The position numbers and the translations under genes were made by a program. DNA of 48,557 nucleotides from Geobacillus zalihae NBRC 101842 (GTDB lineage: Bacteria; Bacillota; Bacilli; Bacillales; Anoxybacillaceae): assembly GCF_001544135.1 (NCBI RefSeq), contig NZ_BCPV01000029.1, forward strand, positions 1 through 48,557, written 5' to 3'. How positions within the stretch are numbered: position 1 is the stretch's first letter; the number at the start of each line of letters is the position of its first letter. The notes beneath the pieces are model-generated. The model was given only the letters and a program-made list of their open reading frames with translations, was not told where the DNA came from and ran no database searches. Positions 1 through 8,283 of the stretch are shown here, one piece after another.

Positions 1-12
1 AGGGATTCGTTC

Positions 13-582
13 ATGATTAAAGTTGATATGACCGTTGATGCGAAAGGACTGTCCTGCCCGATGCCGATCGTTCGAACGAAAAAGGCGATCAATGAATTGC
101 AACCGGGTCAAGTGCTGGAAGTGCAGGCGACGGATAAGGGATCCAAAGCCGATATCAAAGCATGGGCGGAAAGCACAGGGCATCAATATGTAGGAACAAT
201 TGAAGAAAATGGGGTTTTGAAACATTATATCCGCAAGGCAGCAGAAAGTGAAACACGCAAAGAAACGGCATTCCCTCATGTCGTATCGAATGAACAATTG
301 CAAGAAAAACTTCACGATCCTGATTCGTTTGTCTTGGATGTCCGCGAACCGGCGGAGTATGCGTTTGGCCATATTCCGGGCGCCGTTTCAATTCCGCTTG
401 GGGAGCTCGAGAATCGGATGGCCGAACTTCCGAAAGACAAAACGATTTATGTCGTGTGCCGCACAGGGACACGGAGCGATTTGGCTGCGCAAAAGCTGGC
501 CGAAAAAGGATTTGACCGTGTGCGCAACGTCGTTCCCGGCATGTCGCAATGGAACGGGCCGCTTGATTCCGCTCAATCGTAA
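13..582 (+). CDS. TusA-rhodanese fusion sulfurtransferase (YrkF/CstA-like)
   Basis: This protein of 189 residues joins two sulfur-carrier domains. Residues 1-75 are a TusA domain with the CPxP motif at Cys15 (CPMP). Residues 85-185 are a rhodanese domain whose active-site loop CRTGTR places the persulfide cysteine at Cys149. Such fusions shuttle sulfane sulfur between thiols in the cytoplasm; B. subtilis YrkF has the same domain order and staphylococcal CstA is related. The ATG at 13 follows AGGGA at 1-5. A hairpin terminator begins inside the last codons. The next two genes, a rhodanese-persulfide dioxygenase fusion and a TauE exporter, complete a sulfide/persulfide detoxification set. Any CsoR-like regulator would lie upstream of the window. 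The domain call is firm; the physiological sulfur donor is inferred. Confidence 0.92.
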   Translation: MIKVDMTVDAKGLSCPMPIVRTKKAINELQPGQVLEVQATDKGSKADIKAWAESTGHQYVGTIEENGVLKHYIRKAAESETRKETAFPHVVSNEQLQEKLHDPDSFVLDVREPAEYAFGHIPGAVSIPLGELENRMAELPKDKTIYVVCRTGTRSDLAAQKLAEKGFDRVRNVVPGMSQWNGPLDSAQS

Positions 583-597
583 TGAGCGGCCTTTTTT
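557..597 (+). terminator. Rho-independent terminator after the TusA-rhodanese gene
   Basis: GGCCGCT (557-563) pairs with AGCGGCC (585-591) and is followed by TTTTTT (592-597). The stop codon TAA (580-582) lies in the loop, so the gene end and terminator overlap. Leakage could still supply the downstream gene, which starts 34 bases later with its own strong ribosome binding site. Confidence 0.8.
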
Positions 598-630
598 AAC
601 AATCAAATATACATTAGGGGGTATGTTAAT

Positions 631-1767
631 ATGGTGAAAGAAATGACCGTGCAACAAATGACGGAAAAGGTGTTCAACAAAGAATCGCTGTTCATCTTGG
701 ACGTCCGCAACGAAAGCGATTTTCGCGATTGGAAAATCGAAGGGAAAAACTTTGACTATTTGAACGTGCCGTATTTTGAATTGATTGATGGGGTTGACTC
801 GATTGTCGACCGTCTTCCGAAAGACAAAGACATCGTCGTCGTGTGCGCGAAGGGCGGATCGGCGGCGTTTGTCGCCGAACAGCTGACGGAAGCCGGGTTT
901 GACAACGTTTATACGCTCGCTGGCGGGATGCAGGCGTGGAGTGAGCATCTCCATCAAGCGAAAGTATACGAAGATGATCAGTTGAAAATTTACCAATTCA
1001 TCCGCGTCGGCAAAGGATGCCTGTCGTATATGGTCATCTCCGGAAGCGAAGCGCTTGTCGTCGATCCGTTGCGATTTATTGACGTGTACGAACAAGCCGC
1101 CCAACAAGAAGGGGTGAAGATCACGCATATCGTGGACTCGCACTTGCATGCCGACCATCTTTCCGGCGGCAAGGCGCTGGCCGAACGAACGGGGGCAACG
1201 TACTACTTGATGAAAAGCGAGGGAGCGGTGTTTGATTTCGAGCCACTAGAGCAGCATGACACGATCGACTTTGCCAACGTTCATTTGGAAGTGTTGGCCG
1301 TGAAAACGCCAGGCCATACGCCAGGCAGCGTCTCGTTCTTTGTCAACGGCAAATGGCTGTTCTCGGGTGACACGATTTTTGTCGGCGGTCTCGGGCGGCC
1401 GGATCTTGGCGGCAAAGTGGCGGAATGGGCGGAAGACTTGTATCACACCGTATATGAAAAAGTGGCGGCCATGGCGGATGATGTGATCGTCTTGCCGGCT
1501 CACTACGCGAACTTAGACGAAGAAATCAACGCGGAGGGGTATGTCGGCGATACGTTGGGCCGCATCCGCGCCCGCAATGAGATGATGCAAAACAAACCGA
1601 AAGACGAATTCATCGACCTCGTCATCCAAAGCGCCAAGACGGAAACCCCGCCGAACTTTGAAGACATTGTCGCCATCAACCGCGGGCTCAAAACCGTGGA
1701 TATCGAAACAGAGCGGGAGCTTGAGATCGGCCCGAACCGCTGCGCGCTGCATCATGCCCATGCCTAA
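631..1767 (+). CDS. Rhodanese-MBL fold fusion, persulfide dioxygenase-like (YrkH-like)
   Basis: The protein has 378 residues. Residues 1-110 form a rhodanese domain with active-site Cys72 in VCAKGGS. Residues 115-375 form a metallo-beta-lactamase domain with the metal motif HxHxDH (His171, His173, Asp175, His176), followed by TPGHTPGS, SGDTIF and LPAHY. The pattern resembles ETHE1-type persulfide dioxygenases, which oxidise glutathione or bacillithiol persulfide to sulfite. The start ATG follows AGGGGG at 616-621. The neighbours (TusA-rhodanese before, TauE sulfite exporter after) agree with sulfide to persulfide to sulfite to export. The domain order is reversed relative to CstB, so it resembles B. 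subtilis YrkH more. Dioxygenase activity is inferred from the family. Confidence 0.9.
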   Translation: MVKEMTVQQMTEKVFNKESLFILDVRNESDFRDWKIEGKNFDYLNVPYFELIDGVDSIVDRLPKDKDIVVVCAKGGSAAFVAEQLTEAGFDNVYTLAGGMQAWSEHLHQAKVYEDDQLKIYQFIRVGKGCLSYMVISGSEALVVDPLRFIDVYEQAAQQEGVKITHIVDSHLHADHLSGGKALAERTGATYYLMKSEGAVFDFEPLEQHDTIDFANVHLEVLAVKTPGHTPGSVSFFVNGKWLFSGDTIFVGGLGRPDLGGKVAEWAEDLYHTVYEKVAAMADDVIVLPAHYANLDEEINAEGYVGDTLGRIRARNEMMQNKPKDEFIDLVIQSAKTETPPNFEDIVAINRGLKTVDIETERELEIGPNRCALHHAHA

Positions 1768-1788
1768 AGAAGCGGCACAGATTGACAG

Positions 1789-1815
1789 GGGGCGGGGGCG
1801 TGCCCCGTCCCTTTT
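1789..1815 (+). other. GC-rich intercistronic stem-loop
   Basis: A GGG-C-GGGG arm (about 1789-1797) can pair with CCCC-GT-CCC (1803-1811) and is followed by only TTTT. It lies between the persulfide dioxygenase-like gene and the TauE gene. The short T run suggests an attenuator or RNA-processing hairpin more than a full terminator. Confidence 0.4.
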
Positions 1816-1839
1816 GAAACGAAAAGGGAGGAATGATCG

Positions 1840-2622
1840 ATGGATGTTTCGCTCGCGTTTCTCATTGTCATCTTTTTCATCGGTTTTGTCGGTTCGTTTA
1901 TTTCTGGGATGGTGGGGATCGGCGGATCGATTATTAAATATCCGATGCTTCTGTATCTTCCGCCGTTGTTTGGGCTGGCGGCGTTCAGCGCTCATGAAGT
2001 GTCGGGAATCAGCGCGGTGCAAGTGTTTTTCGCCACGATCGGCGGCGTGTGGGCGTATCGAAAAAGCGGCTATTTGAACAAATCGCTCATTCTCTATATG
2101 GGCGCAAGCATTCTTGTTGGTAGTTTTGTCGGCGGTTACGGCTCGAAGCTGATGAGCGAGGGAACGATTAACGTCGTTTACGGCGTCTTGGCGGCATTAG
2201 CCGCGATCATGATGTTTGTGCCGAAAAAAGGGATCGATGACATTCCGCTTGACCAAGTGACGTTCAACAAAGGGGTGGCGGCCGCCTTGGCGTTCCTCAT
2301 CGGCGTCGGGTCCGGTATCGTCGGGGCGGCGGGGGCGTTTTTGCTTGTGCCAGTCATGCTCGTTGTCCTAAAAATCCCGACGCGAATGACGATCGCCACG
2401 TCTTTGGCCATTACGTTCATTTCCTCCATTGGCTCTACGTTCGGGAAAATCGCCACCGGCCAAGTCGATTACATCCCGGCGCTCATCATGGTCGTCGCGA
2501 GCTTGCTTGCCTCTCCGCTGGGGGCGAAAGCGGGGCAAAACATGAACACGAAAGTGCTGCAAGTCATCCTTGCCGTGTTGATTTTGGCGACGGCGGTGAA
2601 AATTTGGGTGGATATTTTATGA
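1840..2622 (+). CDS. TauE/SafE family sulfite/anion exporter
   Basis: This 260-residue, very hydrophobic protein has about eight membrane segments in two halves. Each half begins with a glycine-rich loop: [14 protein letters not shown] near residues 22-35 and [17 protein letters not shown] near residues 155-171. That duplicated pattern is the TauE/SafE hallmark. These carriers export sulfite, sulfoacetate or related anions. Its place directly after sulfurtransferase and persulfide dioxygenase-like genes suggests sulfite export, as proposed for YrkJ-type proteins. AGGGAGG at 1825-1831 sets the ATG at 1840. The family is firm; the substrate is inferred from context. Confidence 0.9.
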   Translation: MDVSLAFLIVIFFIGFVGSFISGMVGIGGSIIKYPMLLYLPPLFGLAAFSAHEVSGISAVQVFFATIGGVWAYRKSGYLNKSLILYMGASILVGSFVGGYGSKLMSEGTINVVYGVLAALAAIMMFVPKKGIDDIPLDQVTFNKGVAAALAFLIGVGSGIVGAAGAFLLVPVMLVVLKIPTRMTIATSLAITFISSIGSTFGKIATGQVDYIPALIMVVASLLASPLGAKAGQNMNTKVLQVILAVLILATAVKIWVDIL

Positions 2623-2668
2623 GTGGATCGATGGAAAGACGATGAACGAGGGGAAACCGATATGTGTG

Positions 2669-2703
2669 AAGGCGAAAACGGATCATGTTTCGCCTTTTGT
2701 TTT
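2669..2703 (+). terminator. Rho-independent terminator after tauE-like gene
   Basis: AAGGCGAAA (2669-2677) pairs with TTTCGCCTT (2688-2696), followed by a T-rich tail. It closes the sulfur operon and separates it from the DUF302 gene. Confidence 0.7.
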
Positions 2704-2764
2704 CTACAGATCGATTTGGACATGATAAACAGTGAGAAAATCTTCACGAAGGGAAGAAGGAGCA

Positions 2765-3151
2765 ATGTTCCATTACACGGTTGACGTGCCAACAGGCATG
2801 GACGAAACGATCGAGCGTTTGGAAGAGAACTTGAAACAAGAAGGGTTTGGCGTGCTCTGGCGGTTCAGCGTGACCGAGAAGCTGCAAGAAAAGGGGCTTG
2901 ATTTTTCCACGCCGATGGTCATTTTCGAAGTGTGCAACCCGCAAGAAGCGGCGCGGGTGTTAAATGAAAACTTGTTGGTCGGTTACTTTTTGCCGTGCAA
3001 ACTCGTCGTCTATCAAGAGAACGGCACAACGAAAATCGGCATGCCGAAGCCGACAATGCTTGTTGGCATGGTGAACGAGCCGGCGTTGAAGGAAATCGCG
3101 GAAGATATTGAGAAAAGGTTGGTCGCTTGCATTGACCAATGCCGTCAGTGA
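2765..3151 (+). CDS. DUF302 domain protein
   Basis: The product is a 128-residue cytoplasmic protein without signal peptide or membrane segment. It has the DUF302 layout: a beta-alpha-beta start (FHYTVDVPTGMDETIERLEE), FSVTEKLQEKG, a VCNPQEAARVL segment, then LLPCKL-like and YQENGTTKIGMPKP strands. Cysteines in CNP, LPCKL and near the C terminus (ACIDQC) could bind metal or persulfide, but no function is established. DUF302 genes are common beside sulfur and metal-stress genes, which suits the neighbouring sulfane-sulfur operon. The ATG at 2765 is preferred over one at 2732 because AAGAAGGAG (2753-2762) precedes it and the domain begins there. Its own terminator follows. Confidence 0.85.
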   Translation: MFHYTVDVPTGMDETIERLEENLKQEGFGVLWRFSVTEKLQEKGLDFSTPMVIFEVCNPQEAARVLNENLLVGYFLPCKLVVYQENGTTKIGMPKPTMLVGMVNEPALKEIAEDIEKRLVACIDQCRQ

Positions 3152-3156
3152 AAAGG

Positions 3157-3190
3157 AAAAAGGTGTCCCACATGACGGGGCACCTTTTGG
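3157..3190 (+). terminator. Rho-independent terminator after DUF302 gene
   Basis: AAAAAGGTGTCCC (3157-3169) pairs with GGGGCACCTTTT (3177-3188) around a short loop and ends in a T tail. It lies 5 bases after the DUF302 stop, upstream of the convergent desaturase gene. Confidence 0.75.
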
Positions 3191-3301
3191 TTGTGCGCAC
3201 ATACACGGAAACGCGGGTTTGCAGAAAGAAAAGCGCTCTTTTCCCCTCTTCGCCGCTATTTGATCCACATAGGAGGCGGACGGCCGCAAAGCCCATCCTT
3301 T

Positions 3302-4420
3302 CTACAAATTCTCTTGCCCCGCTGCTTTTTTTGTTTTTGCCCGTTTTTTGGCTGCGCGCGGCTGTTTTTCCGTTTCCAGCTCGCGATGCACAATCCGGTC
3401 GGGATCCAACCCATTGCCGAGCGTGCCGTACACATGGCCTTGCTTCGGCTCGATGAGCTCGTTGTGCTCGTAGTAGACGCGCGGCGTTTTCCAAAGGGCG
3501 GCCAACGCTTTTCCCATCGGCATTTCGTGGTAGCGGTCGGGCCACATTTGTTTGATGTGTTTTTTCACGAGCGGGTAGTACTTCGAGCTCATCGCAGGAA
3601 AGAGATGATGTTCAGTATGGTGCGAAAAGTGGAAGTGGAGGATATCCACCCACTTTGGCACGGTGACCGACAAACTGTTCGCCAACGGATCGTTGACCGG
3701 CACTAACGGATTGAGACGATGGTTGGTTGCGATATAGCTCATGACGATCGTGTTGGCGACGAGCAACGGAAGCAAAAAGGCGAACAGCCATTTTTCCCAG
3801 CCGACAAACCATAACAGCCCGAGCCATGTCGCCCAAGGCAAGAAAAATTGAAACAGGACAACCGCGCGGTTCTTCCGGCGAAAGTCTTTGAAAAAGTAAA
3901 ACAGCATCCGCACCGAATGAAGGGTAAACATCACCGACAAGGAGCTAAACGAGAAAAACGCGCGAATCGGAAACGGGATGCGGTATACCCAAGAGAGCAG
4001 GCGGCTTTTCGCTAATTTCTCCATGCTTGGCCACGCGTCCGGGTCTTTTTCTTCATGCTGGGTATGCACATGGTGGCTGGCGTTATGCCATTTTCTCCAC
4101 AACTTCGGACCGGTGCAAAGCGGCCAAAAGGCGATCGCTCCGAGAAGATCGCGCAGCCATGGCGTTTTGACGACGGTGCCGTGCAAAATTTCATGTCCTA
4201 AAAATCCTAACGCGGCAAAACTGAAACCAAGCACAACAGAGATGAGGAGGTTCCATACCGGGTGAAGATGAAAAAGCGATACAGCGAGGATGCCGGCGAT
4301 GACGAGCCCTACATAAGCCAGACCTCCAAACAAGCGGGACTTCACAGGTTGAAACGCTTTTTTCGGCAAATGCGGGGCTATTTTCGCCGCGTACCAGCCG
4401 AACGGGTGAAAATCATTCAT
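3302..4420 (-). CDS. Membrane fatty-acid (acyl-lipid) desaturase
   Basis: The protein has 372 residues, four to five membrane helices and three histidine boxes: HEILH, HNASHH (followed by HTQHEEKDPD), and HTEHH in HFSHHTEHHLFP. These bind the di-iron centre that introduces double bonds into membrane acyl chains, as in the Bacillus Des family. The start ATG lies 7-8 bases after AAAGGAG on the minus strand. The C terminus is an unusual Lys/Ala-rich basic tail (about 25 residues) beyond the last histidine box. Roughly 150 bases of leader precede the gene. No DesR site was recognised. Regiospecificity cannot be told from sequence. Confidence 0.93.
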   Translation of the reverse strand: MNDFHPFGWYAAKIAPHLPKKAFQPVKSRLFGGLAYVGLVIAGILAVSLFHLHPVWNLLISVVLGFSFAALGFLGHEILHGTVVKTPWLRDLLGAIAFWPLCTGPKLWRKWHNASHHVHTQHEEKDPDAWPSMEKLAKSRLLSWVYRIPFPIRAFFSFSSLSVMFTLHSVRMLFYFFKDFRRKNRAVVLFQFFLPWATWLGLLWFVGWEKWLFAFLLPLLVANTIVMSYIATNHRLNPLVPVNDPLANSLSVTVPKWVDILHFHFSHHTEHHLFPAMSSKYYPLVKKHIKQMWPDRYHEMPMGKALAALWKTPRVYYEHNELIEPKQGHVYGTLGNGLDPDRIVHRELETEKQPRAAKKRAKTKKAAGQENL

Positions 4421-4700
4421 TCAGTGATCTCCTTTCAAACTACTCTCCGTTTGACAAGCAGCGGCGAAGCCATTCACACACTCTTGGTCGCAACGAAGAC
4501 CTTATTTCATAAAGTGATCCCAAAAGCTGTCCTCTATGCCGAAATGATGTGGAGGGCGGAGAAAAGCTCTAGGTCACTATAAAATTTATCATAACATCTT
4601 TTGGATTGTCCTGTCTATAGGCTTGATGGAAAACTGCCAAAATTGAGTATGGCGGCAATATTTCGAGAAGAACAGGCTAAACGATTGAGAAGGCGGCTGG
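4421..4700 (-). promoter_or_regulatory. Leader/promoter region of the desaturase gene
   Basis: This is a non-coding stretch upstream of the desaturase. The minus strand carries a TATGAT -10-like hexamer around 4596-4591 but no good -35. That would give an untranslated leader of about 160 bases. No convincing terminator for the EamA gene is visible. Nothing else could be identified. Confidence 0.3.
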
Positions 4701-5114
4701 CTAAAACATCATGATCAATGTCCCGATGGTAATGAGCAGCACCCCGATCACCACTTTCGCGGACAGCGGTTCGCCGAGAAACATCGCCGCAAACAAAATC
4801 GTCAGCACCAAGCTCGACTTGTCAATGGCGGTGACGCGCGAGACATCGCCGATTTGGATTGCTTTGTAGAAACAAAGCCACGACAATCCGGTTGCTGCTC
4901 CGGATAAGCATAAAAACCACCAGCTTTTCGTCGAAATGGTTTTTAGGCCGTGATGAGCCCCTGTCATCCAGACGATCATCCATGCGAGCACGAGCACGAC
5001 AATGGTGCGAATGGCGGTCGCTAGATGGGAGTTCACGTTCTCAATGCCGATTTTCGCCAGCACCGATGTCAGCGCCGCAAACACCGCCGCCAACAAAGCA
5101 TACACGATCCACAT
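4701..5114 (-). CDS. EamA-like half-size permease (DMT superfamily)
   Basis: This 137-residue protein has four predicted membrane helices and ends at the fourth, so it is a single EamA repeat rather than the usual ten-helix pair. Recognisable parts are the N-terminal WIVYALLAAVFAALTSVLAKIG helix and the later YKAIQIGDVSRVTAIDKSSLV loop and LGEPLSAKVVIGVLLI helix typical of drug/metabolite transporters. Small versions work as dimers. The start is placed at 5114 (MWIVYALL) because a GAAGGG site lies upstream. A longer reading from 5183 would begin inside the MITE at 5155-5290 and is rejected. The substrate is unknown. The promoter may have been separated from the gene by the MITE insertion. Confidence 0.8.
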   Translation of the reverse strand: MWIVYALLAAVFAALTSVLAKIGIENVNSHLATAIRTIVVLVLAWMIVWMTGAHHGLKTISTKSWWFLCLSGAATGLSWLCFYKAIQIGDVSRVTAIDKSSLVLTILFAAMFLGEPLSAKVVIGVLLITIGTLIMMF

Positions 5115-5154
5115 ATCGATCCCTTCGCTTTCGTTGAGAATTTTTTCATCTATT

Positions 5155-5290
5155 GGCTCTTCACCACAACATGTACTTGACAAGCAATGCGGTTTCCTGC
5201 GTAAGGATAGGCAAAAAGTGCTGATTTTCCCTCACAAGCGTAAATAGGGTATGTTCAGAAAAAATCAAGTACAACTTTTGGTGAAGAGCC
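5155..5290. mobile_element. 136-bp MITE with 26-bp terminal inverted repeats (ISL3-like ends)
   Basis: The left end (5155-5180) and right end (5265-5290) are inverted repeats matching at about 22 of 26 positions, both beginning GGCTCTTCACCA when read inward. The element is flanked by a perfect 8-bp direct repeat, CATCTATT, at 5147-5154 and 5291-5298. The 84-bp interior has no coding capacity. GGCTCTT ends and 8-bp target duplications are typical of ISL3-family transposons, so this is likely a non-autonomous element moved by an ISL3-type transposase. It sits between the divergent EamA and pRiA4b ORF-3-like genes. Confidence 0.85.
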
Positions 5291-5387
5291 CATCTATTAT
5301 ACTACGAAAAGAGGGAAGATTTCATCATGTTTCCGTTGATCTGTTATAATAGAGGACAAGACAAGCCAATGAGAAAGGAAGAAGAGA

Positions 5388-6953
5388 ATGATTTATCAAC
5401 TCAAAGTGCAATTGAAGCATACGCGCCCTCCCATTTGGCGTCGGTTGCTTGTGCCGGGGGAGATGACGTTCGCCGAGCTGCATCGCGTGTTGCAAGCCGC
5501 ATTCGGCTGGATGGACCAACATTTGCATACGTTTTACATGACAAAGGTCGGCGGAACGGCGCGGCTGGGCATTGAAATCGGCAACGAAGCGGCTGGATGG
5601 GACGGCGCCGATTACGATGAGCGGGAGGAAAGGATTGGGCAATGGTTTGTCGAAGAAGGCGACCGCGCCCAATACGTGTATGATTTTGGAGATATGTGGG
5701 AGCATGACATCGTTTTGGAAAAGATCGTCGATCCAGTTCCCGACGCGTTGTATCCGTGCTGTATCAAGGCCGTGCGAGTGGGTTTGAAAGAGGACAGCTG
5801 GGGAGAAGTGCAAGCCATAGAGGAAGAGATGAGCACAGCGGAGCTGACGGCGAACGTGAATGTGGCGCTCGCCCCGTTTCAACGAAAAGTGGTGAAGGAA
5901 GAAGGTGAGGCGAAAAAAACGAAACGAGCCGCAAGCAAAGGCAGAGTCGAAGAAGTGGAACAGGATGTATGGAAAACGCTGTTCGATCAAGCGCTCGCCT
6001 ACAGGGACTTGGCCCCGTGGACATGGATGGACGATGATCAAATTTTTGCCGTGGTGACTCCTGATGGGGAATCGTTGTATTGTACGGTGATCGGGGCGCT
6101 TGGCCAGGAGTACGGCCTTGTCATTTACATCGGTGAGGAAGGGTATGCATGCTTGCAAGATATTTTATCTGGAACGTTGCATCCAAAAGACGCTGTGTTT
6201 AAAGAGCGCGCATTGCTCGTGTCGTTCGCGCCCCGAAACGACTTGGAAAGAGACGATAAAGCGATGTTGCGGAAGTATCACATTCCTGTGAGTGGAAAAC
6301 AGCTGTTGCCGATGTTCCGCAGTTTTGCCCCTGGATATTATCCATGGTTTCTTTCGGAACAGGAAGCGGCATGGGCGGCTATGGCATTGGAACAAGCGGT
6401 CGTTGTCGCCGAGCGGCTGCGCGATGGCGAGCTGTCCCTAGCTTTGTCCGCTCGCGGCAACCGATTGTTTGCCCGGATTGCCGAACGGAGAGAAGACGGG
6501 CTTCATTGGCGCGACGGCTGGGTGTCGCGCCCGAAGGCGAAGAAAAAGGAAACACCGGTGCTTGAAATCGGAACGGACGAGTTGGAAAAGGTCAAGGCGC
6601 TCGATCGCGCCCCGCTGTTTGCGGAGTTTTCGATCGCTTATGTGAACAAGCCGATTCAGGAGCGACGCTGGGAGCGCCCGTATTTTCCGCTGCTGGCGCT
6701 GGCTGCCGATGCAGCGAGCGGAGTCATTTTGCATCACCAAGTGTTTCGCGGCCAGCTGGAGGCGAAGACGCTGCAACAAAGTTTTCTTGAATTTGCTCGC
6801 GCGCTCGGGCGTGTACCGAGCCATGTGCGCGTCACGAAGGAACACGGTCCGCTGCTGGCCCCGCTTTTGCGCGAGTTGGGTGTGAATATGAGCACAGGCC
6901 CAACCCCTCGTTCCGATGAAGTGAGGGAATTGTTTGAACAGTTTGCGATCTAA
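5388..6953 (+). CDS. Plasmid pRiA4b ORF-3 family protein with C-terminal DUF7309/DUF6930-like region
   Basis: The protein has 521 residues. Residues 1-170 match the pRiA4b ORF-3-like domain: YQLKVQLKHTRPPIWRR, LHRVLQAAFGW, HLHTFY, then YVYDFGDMWEHDIVLE and YPCCIKA. A basic linker (about 165-190, EAKKTKRAASKG) follows. The remainder looks like the DUF7309 and DUF6930 pair often fused to it (DLAPWTWMDDDQIF, VIGALGQEYGLVIYIGEEG, and a tail PSHVRVTKEHGPLLAPLLRELG). No biochemical role is established. The start ATG follows AAAGGAAG at 5374-5381, and a TATAAT at 5344-5349 could be its -10. No terminator is obvious. The family is associated with mobile DNA, and a MITE lies just upstream. Confidence 0.85.
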   Translation: MIYQLKVQLKHTRPPIWRRLLVPGEMTFAELHRVLQAAFGWMDQHLHTFYMTKVGGTARLGIEIGNEAAGWDGADYDEREERIGQWFVEEGDRAQYVYDFGDMWEHDIVLEKIVDPVPDALYPCCIKAVRVGLKEDSWGEVQAIEEEMSTAELTANVNVALAPFQRKVVKEEGEAKKTKRAASKGRVEEVEQDVWKTLFDQALAYRDLAPWTWMDDDQIFAVVTPDGESLYCTVIGALGQEYGLVIYIGEEGYACLQDILSGTLHPKDAVFKERALLVSFAPRNDLERDDKAMLRKYHIPVSGKQLLPMFRSFAPGYYPWFLSEQEAAWAAMALEQAVVVAERLRDGELSLALSARGNRLFARIAERREDGLHWRDGWVSRPKAKKKETPVLEIGTDELEKVKALDRAPLFAEFSIAYVNKPIQERRWERPYFPLLALAADAASGVILHHQVFRGQLEAKTLQQSFLEFARALGRVPSHVRVTKEHGPLLAPLLRELGVNMSTGPTPRSDEVRELFEQFAI

Positions 6954-7246
6954 AGGTCTAGTGATTTAGTAGAAAACACTGTTAGTTCCGGTTGTTTCTT
7001 AATTAGAAAACCTTGCGAAATCAGTCTTCTTTTTTGGTGAAATGCCGCTGATTTGCGCGTGGCAACTGTTTTTCACCGGAATTCTAAGAAGAAGCCGATC
7101 GTGATGCCGAACAGGAGATGATGGGGGCAGGCGCTGGGGTACGGAGTGAAAAGCGCAGGAATTTCCGGCTTTCCACTAGCCCGCTGCTTCTGCCAGGATT
7201 CCGTTTTTCTAAGAGCGCTTTGCACGACGCAGAAAGAGGGATGAAC
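6954..7246. other. Non-coding spacer with weak inverted repeats
   Basis: This stretch holds no plausible gene. It contains GGTGAAATGCC near 7039 and a complementary GGCAACTG-TTTTTCACC near 7064-7077 that could form an imperfect hairpin, and a nearby GAAATCAG/CTGATTTGC pair. No target duplication or terminal repeat pair suggests an element, and no T-tract terminator is clear. Confidence 0.3.
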
Positions 7247-8098
7247 ATGTTGATTGCACTCGATATGGACGGAACGCTATTAAACGGGGAAGGAAAAATC
7301 AGTGAACGAAACCGGGCGGCCATCACCGCGGCGCAGGCGCAAGGCCACATCGTCGCTGTCGTGACAGGGAGGGCGCGCAAAGACGCGCTCACCCCGCTTC
7401 GCGAGGCGGGCATTATCTGCCCGATCGCAAGCTTAAACGGCGCGGTCGTTTCGCTCGAAGACGGCACGGTCATCAGCGAGGCGCCGCTCGAGCGGGAAAT
7501 CGTTCGTCCGGCGCTTGAGTGGGTGCGCGAACAGTCCGATTTGTATTGCGAGACGTACACGGGCGATGCGGTCTATGTCGGCCTGCACAACCGCGCCCAA
7601 TGGGAGGCGCTCGCTTCCGGGATGGCCGATGCGGCGCCAGAGGTGAAGTGGCTCGTGAACAAGCAGTTCCAGCAGGCGCGGGTGATGTATGTCGATGACA
7701 TCCGCACGGTGTGGGACGACCCGCAGACGGTGATGTATAAGCTGCTGATTTTCGCCCTCGACCGCGAGCGGCTGCGTGATGCAGCGTCGCGATTCGCCGC
7801 GCTCCGTGGTGTCACGGTCACCTCGTCGCACCCGCACAATATTGAGATGAACAACGAACGGGCGACAAAAGGCGAGGCGCTCAAACAGCTCGCCGCCCAT
7901 TACGGCATCGATGTGCGCGACACGGTCGCCTTTGGCGACAGCCATAACGATTTGTCGATGTTTAAGGTCGCAGGCTATCGCGTGGCGATGGACAATGCCG
8001 AACCGGAGCTGAAAGCCATCTGCGACATGGTGACGTCCTCCCACGAAGAAGATGGGGTGGCGGCGGGGCTTGAGCGGCTGCTTGCGAAACGGGTGTAG
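7247..8098 (+). CDS. Cof-type HAD-IIB hydrolase
   Basis: This 283-residue cytoplasmic phosphatase is of the Cof/YwpJ type. Motif I is LDMDGTLLN at the N terminus (nucleophile Asp and acid/base Asp). The cap domain lies roughly at residues 85-190. Motifs III and IV are a lysine in ERATKGEAL and GDSHNDLSMF near the C terminus. Family members dephosphorylate sugar phosphates, FMN or nucleotides; the substrate here is unknown. Of the two close ATGs (7241, 7247), the second is chosen because AGAGGG (7235-7240) is then 6 bases away. A much longer upstream extension lacks similarity to the family. A hairpin terminator overlaps the stop. Confidence 0.9.
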   Translation: MLIALDMDGTLLNGEGKISERNRAAITAAQAQGHIVAVVTGRARKDALTPLREAGIICPIASLNGAVVSLEDGTVISEAPLEREIVRPALEWVREQSDLYCETYTGDAVYVGLHNRAQWEALASGMADAAPEVKWLVNKQFQQARVMYVDDIRTVWDDPQTVMYKLLIFALDRERLRDAASRFAALRGVTVTSSHPHNIEMNNERATKGEALKQLAAHYGIDVRDTVAFGDSHNDLSMFKVAGYRVAMDNAEPELKAICDMVTSSHEEDGVAAGLERLLAKRV

Positions 8099-8114
8099 CG
8101 GCACCCGTTTTTTT
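8088..8114 (+). terminator. Rho-independent terminator of the HAD gene
   Basis: AACGGGTG (8088-8095) pairs with CACCCGTT (8102-8109) with a 6-base loop, followed by a T run to 8114. The left arm includes the last codons and the stop. Confidence 0.85.
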
Positions 8115-8283
8115 CGATTGGACGTTCACCACATCGCTTTGGATGTAGAGAGGCTCAGGTTTCCGGTGCTTGCCCCGTCTGCTGAAACGTGAATGTGTGC
8201 TGTCGGAGAGGGGAATCGTTTTCGCCGCTTATGGACAACAGTCGCATCATCATCTCAACGTATGGCAACGAAAGGGGAGAACA

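Noticed and set aside
388-1158. Long open frame on the minus strand across the sulfur genes
   Set aside because: It is antisense to two well-supported domain fusions, has no ribosome binding site and no recognisable protein pattern. Similar antisense frames across the window (for example 5325-6158, 11425-12363, 35591-36535) were rejected for the same reason.
5115-5183. N-terminal extension of the EamA protein
   Set aside because: The extra codons come partly from the MITE end and have no similarity to the family; the start at 5114 has a ribosome binding site.
6954-7246. A second MITE in the spacer before the HAD gene
   Set aside because: Only weak, unequal inverted repeats are present and no target duplication was found.
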